Shown piece by piece: positions 4,601 to 7,552 of a stretch of 7,552 bases of DNA. The DNA lies in contig CAMBUC010000095.1 in NCBI GenBank assembly GCA_945871045.1, positions 1 through 7,552 of the forward strand, written 5' to 3'. The notes beneath the pieces were generated by a model. It did no database searches and had not been told where the DNA came from. It saw nothing but the letters and a program-made list of their open reading frames with translations. Position 1 is the first letter of the stretch, and each line of letters begins with the position of its first letter. The stretch is from an uncultured bacterium. Lineage in GTDB: Bacteria; Bacillota; Clostridia; Lachnospirales; Lachnospiraceae. Both the position numbers and the translations under genes were made by a program.

Positions 4601-6628
4601 TTACATTTTAAATTCTTTTATCATACTTGTAAGGCTCTGAGACTGTGCCGACAACTCTTCGCTGGCAGCGGCACTCTCTTCTGCCATGGCTGAATTATCC
4701 GTGATGACCTCAGAAACTTGTCCAAGTGCCTGGCGCACTTGTTCGATTCCCTCATCCTGCTTGTTACAAGCATCATCTATATTCTCGATCAGACTCTGCA
4801 ACAATTCGATATGCTCCATTGCCCGCTGCATCTGAACTGCGGCATCATTGACAATCTTCATACCATTTTCAACTGCATCCATAGAATTTTTAATTAAGGA
4901 CGCAGAAGTCTGCACCGCATTCATACTCTCTCCAGCAAGGTTGCCGACTTCTCCGGCTACCACCGCGAATCCTCTTCCGATCTCCCCCGCTCTCGCTGCT
5001 TCGATAGAAGCATTTAATGATAAAAGATTGGTCTGATCCGCAATTTCTTCTATGGTTGTAATTATATTTTCAATTTCATTAGACCATCTGCTGATTTCGT
5101 TCATTGCCTGCACAGCATTCTTCATCTGTTCATTGCTAAATTCAATTTCCCGATTCATGTCAGTGACACGCTTCTTTGCTTCATCTGCAAATCGGGCAGT
5201 AGAGTTAACCTGTTCTGAAATCTCCGTAACAGAGGCCTGAAGTTGTTGGATACCGGCAGCCTGTGAAGTTGCACCATCTGCCAAAGACTGTGCTCCGCTT
5301 GCGATCTGGTCAGCACCACCGGACACCTGAACAGATGCATCATCAATATTCTGCAAGGTGCTGGTCAACCGTTGGGAGAGTTCTTCTAATCCAACTTTTA
5401 CCTTCTGAAATTCGCCGGTATAATCCTGACTTAATTCAAATCTTAAATTTCCATCTGCAATTTCATTCAGTACATCTGTTACTTCATCAATATATTTTAT
5501 ATAATCTTTTAATCTTGTTACCGTTCTACTTAAGGCAGCCGCTACCTTTCCAACTTCATCCTGTGAAATTGTACGAATTTCCACCTCAAGATCGTCGACA
5601 GCAATCTTTTCTGCAACATCCTCTAAACGCTTCAGCGGATCAATAATTCCTCTTGCGATTCTTTCTATTATGATTGTAAGCAGTATCAGCGCTACGATAA
5701 AGAACAACGTAATAACAATGACCAGTTTTGTAATAACACTGTTATATTCCTCACTTGGCATACCACTTAAAACTGACCAGCCTGTTGTAGCTATCATCAT
5801 ATAAGAACCATATTTTTTTCCATTCCAATTATAAATGATATCCTTATCCGCTTTCTCTTCAACAGCACTCAGTACTTTCTTATCAATGCCAATATCTGCA
5901 ATGCTACAATTGATTATTTCTTCTTTGGGTCCATAGATAATATTGCCTTCCGGAGACAGAAGCATGAAATATCCCTTGTTACCGAGCGAGTGCTGTGACA
6001 TCATCTTGATCAGAGTGTCCACAGATACGTCCACTGCAGCCACTCCAATGATCTCACCACCATCCCCGTATACAGGAGTGATAATACTTGATACCAAAAT
6101 TCCTAAGGAAGCATTTTCGTAAGGTTCCGTTATAATCGTCGCATTTGTCTCCTTCACCGCTACAAACCATGGTCTTGAGGTAATGTCCCATTCTCCCATC
6201 GGCGAAACATATCCACTGTTCTCATCTTCTACACAACGGCTGGAATCCACGTCTGCAATCCAACAAACCAAAATGTTCTCTTTATCAAGATTGTATGTAT
6301 TTGTCATGGTTTTAAGCACAGATGAATAATTCTCTGCCATTGTAAGATCATCACCGGCCTTTGTTTCTTCCAAAACCGTCTTTAATTCATTGTTTGCAGC
6401 AAGCTGTGATGTAATCCCCACATACTTTGTGAAATATTCACTGACTAACGTGCTTACCTGCTGTGATTCCGCTGTAATTTCTTCTTTTCGAATATCAGAA
6501 ACTGCGGCTCCGATAACCAAAATACTGACTACTCCTACCAAAATAAATACTGCGATCAGGGGAATCATGATCCCCTTCATCATTTTTTGTTTGATTCCTC
6601 CATTTTCATTTTTCTTTTGTTTTTTCAT
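4601..6628 (-). CDS. Methyl-accepting chemotaxis protein with dCache sensor domain
   Basis: Transmembrane chemoreceptor of 675 aa that senses a small molecule outside the cell and controls CheA through CheW. Order: basic N-terminus, TM1 ~19-42, extracellular dCache domain ~43-298, TM2 ~300-321, HAMP ~322-375 (Pro331), a second HAMP-like stretch ~380-420 (IADGNLRFEL, GEF), then the coiled-coil signalling domain. Its hairpin tip at 528-568 is near-canonical (EIADQTNLLSLNASIEAARAG, GRGFAVVAGEV). The sensor has W147, R152, W154, F155, Y170 and D200 at positions matching the amino-acid-binding dCache signature, but N172 in place of Asp. The C-terminus ends KEFKM with no CheR/CheB pentapeptide. I chose ATG 6628 over the in-frame ATG 6643 because it has a GGGGGC ribosome site and the earlier one has none. 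Monocistronic: own promoter upstream, hairpin downstream. It implies a motile host, though no flagellar or che gene is in view. Confidence 0.95.
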   Translation of the reverse strand: MKKQKKNENGGIKQKMMKGIMIPLIAVFILVGVVSILVIGAAVSDIRKEEITAESQQVSTLVSEYFTKYVGITSQLAANNELKTVLEETKAGDDLTMAENYSSVLKTMTNTYNLDKENILVCWIADVDSSRCVEDENSGYVSPMGEWDITSRPWFVAVKETNATIITEPYENASLGILVSSIITPVYGDGGEIIGVAAVDVSVDTLIKMMSQHSLGNKGYFMLLSPEGNIIYGPKEEIINCSIADIGIDKKVLSAVEEKADKDIIYNWNGKKYGSYMMIATTGWSVLSGMPSEEYNSVITKLVIVITLFFIVALILLTIIIERIARGIIDPLKRLEDVAEKIAVDDLEVEIRTISQDEVGKVAAALSRTVTRLKDYIKYIDEVTDVLNEIADGNLRFELSQDYTGEFQKVKVGLEELSQRLTSTLQNIDDASVQVSGGADQIASGAQSLADGATSQAAGIQQLQASVTEISEQVNSTARFADEAKKRVTDMNREIEFSNEQMKNAVQAMNEISRWSNEIENIITTIEEIADQTNLLSLNASIEAARAGEIGRGFAVVAGEVGNLAGESMNAVQTSASLIKNSMDAVENGMKIVNDAAVQMQRAMEHIELLQSLIENIDDACNKQDEGIEQVRQALGQVSEVITDNSAMAEESAAASEELSAQSQSLTSMIKEFKM

Positions 6629-6640
6629 TAAAATCGCCCC

Positions 6641-6660
6641 CATAATTTTTAATAATTATG
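6641..6660 (-). promoter_or_regulatory. 5'-end hairpin in the chemoreceptor leader
   Basis: Minus-strand CATAATT (6660-6654) and AATTATG (6647-6641) form a perfect 7-bp inverted repeat with a 6-nt loop, beginning at the predicted transcription start (~6659) and ending beside the GGGGGC ribosome site. It may stabilise the mRNA 5' end; all-AT pairs make this tentative. The ATG within the 3' arm (6643) is the rejected upstream start. Confidence 0.35.
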
Positions 6661-6665
6661 CTATT

Positions 6666-6694
6666 GTTATACCACATATTACTTTTTTTGTAAA
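6666..6694 (-). promoter_or_regulatory. Sigma-A promoter of the chemoreceptor gene
   Basis: Minus-strand TTTACA (6694-6689), 17-bp spacer, TATAAC (6671-6666) with an extended -10 TG (6674-6673). Start near 6659, about 30 nt before the chosen ATG. I saw no motility sigma-D/sigma-28 box (TAAA...CCGATAT-like) in 6644-6791, although many Firmicute chemoreceptor genes have one. Confidence 0.7.
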
Positions 6695-6791
6695 ATTTTT
6701 TTGCATTTTCGTACATCTGCGTGCCATGCCATCATTTTCACTATTTAATATCTCACCAATTTTTGTGATAAAAATAGGCTCTTTGACTGTG

Positions 6792-7552
6792 TTAACAAAG
6801 ATTTCCGTTTGCCGGATTGTCGATCAGAGTGCCATCCTCTTCAAAACGTGAACCGTGGCAGGGGCAATCCCAGGAATGTTCCACCGGATTCCACTTTAAG
6901 GCACATCCAAGATGCGGACAGCGCTTTTTCGATATCGTCAGCAGATTGGTGATCGCTATCCAGCCATTCGACAGCAACTGCGATGTCCACATGCTTCTGG
7001 CGGGATCAAATACTTCTGCATAGGGATTTTCTTTTTCCATGACCAGATCCGTGAGGATCATGGCGGACACCATGGAGGATGTCATTCCCCATTTATTGAA
7101 GCCTGTCGCCACATAGCAATCCGGCATGTGCTTCGCATATGGTCCGATATATGGCATCCCATCCAGCGACATACAGTCCTGCGTTGCCCACGCATACCGG
7201 GGTATGACACCCGCATAATGTTCTCCTGCAAAATCATACAACTGCTGCCAGTTTCCTCCGGATTTTCCGGTGCGATGGGAACCGCCGCCCAAAAGCAGCA
7301 GATTTCCGTAATTGCGAAAAAAAAATCCCCCTTTTTCGGCATCCAGATACATGCCGTCCACATCCGCCGCATGCTCCAGCGCGACGACATAGGAGCGGTG
7401 CTGATACAGTTTCAGAAAATACATGCCATGCTTATTGTCTATAGGAAAATGCGTCGCAAAAATCACTTTTTGAAACGCAATATTCCCATGATCTGTCACA
7501 GCGGTATGATCCTTAAATTCCTTTACAAACGTGTGCTCATAAATGTTCAGTC
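6792..7552 (-). CDS. FAD-dependent oxidoreductase with C-terminal Rieske 2Fe-2S domain (5' part cut by window edge)
   Basis: The frame is open to the right edge; the last 252 residues are visible, about half of the expected ~490-510. The visible part is the substrate-domain and C-terminal FAD-contact region of a DAO/DadA-like flavoprotein (NKHGMYFLKLYQHRSYV; DGMPYIGP; ATGFNKWGMTSSM at fragment 148-160), followed by a Rieske module. The cluster ligands are C211 and H213 in CPHLGC and C229 and H232 in CPCHGS. The extra cysteines C216 and C231 match the disulfide pair of bc1/b6f-type Rieske proteins. The domain order is that of Bacillus YhfW-like proteins of unknown substrate. The Rieske part is short: only ~27 residues link the flavin domain to CPHLGC. 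No signal peptide can be judged because the start is outside. A later GTG at 7499 is not the start, since coding continues upstream. No strong terminator follows. Confidence 0.9.
   Translation of the reverse strand, partial: LNIYEHTFVKEFKDHTAVTDHGNIAFQKVIFATHFPIDNKHGMYFLKLYQHRSYVVALEHAADVDGMYLDAEKGGFFFRNYGNLLLLGGGSHRTGKSGGNWQQLYDFAGEHYAGVIPRYAWATQDCMSLDGMPYIGPYAKHMPDCYVATGFNKWGMTSSMVSAMILTDLVMEKENPYAEVFDPARSMWTSQLLSNGWIAITNLLTISKKRCPHLGCALKWNPVEHSWDCPCHGSRFEEDGTLIDNPANGNLC

Noticed and set aside
5263..5646. 127-codon plus-strand open frame
   Set aside because: Antisense to the chemoreceptor coiled coil, with Leu/Gln/His-rich composition typical of a shadow frame.
6781..6800. CTTTG/CAAAG hairpin with T-rich tail at the end of the Rieske oxidoreductase gene
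   Set aside because: Only 5 bp of stem, overlapping the stop codon, with a 10-nt loop; too weak to call a terminator.
6390..6851. 153-codon plus-strand open frame, Ile/Phe-rich and membrane-like
   Set aside because: It is antisense to the hydrophobic N-terminus of the chemoreceptor, crosses its promoter and runs into the Rieske gene; no ribosome site.

Overview
The window looks like chromosomal DNA of a low-to-mid GC anaerobic Firmicute, most likely a Lachnospiraceae-type gut Clostridium. The evidence is strong AAAGGAGG/GGAGGT ribosome sites, TTGACA/TATAAT-like promoters, a lipoprotein sugar-binding protein with an acidic Ala/Pro/Thr/Glu linker, a chemoreceptor with no CheR-tethering tail, and two small genes of a kind I associate with that family. 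This is inference; no rRNA or other phylogenetic marker is present.

Layout. (i) 1-2557: the start of a CUT1-type carbohydrate ABC importer operon on the minus strand. It has a solute-binding lipoprotein (917-2323) and the first 278 residues of a MalF-like permease (835 down to the left edge), separated by an attenuator-like hairpin (856-894). (ii) 2558-3406: a divergent RpiR-family regulator (HTH plus SIS domain). The 234-bp divergent region has a good sigma-A promoter for each direction. Each promoter spacer or -35 carries a similar 15-bp WGAAA-N5-TTTCA inverted repeat, so the simplest model is that RpiR controls both itself and the importer in response to a sugar phosphate. (iii) 3407-3673: a terminator, then a 186-bp block of nested palindromes bounded by a perfect 12-bp inverted repeat. 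This is a non-coding repeat or MITE-like element sitting between convergent genes. (iv) 3674-4347: a probable two-gene minus-strand unit with a 68-aa acidic protein of unknown function followed by a half-size EamA/DMT membrane protein. (v) 4601-6628: a 675-aa dCache methyl-accepting chemotaxis protein on the minus strand, with its own promoter. Its ligand pocket keeps most of the amino-acid-binding signature, with substitutions. (vi) 6792 to the right edge, minus strand: the C-terminal 252 residues of a FAD-dependent oxidoreductase ending in a compact Rieske 2Fe-2S module.

The genes read as nutrient acquisition and sensing (sugar import and its regulator, a chemoreceptor) next to unrelated housekeeping or accessory genes. 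I see no CRISPR array, tRNA, rRNA, transposase, phage or defence gene. The least explained items are the 186-bp structured repeat, the paired operator-like sites and the small acidic protein.
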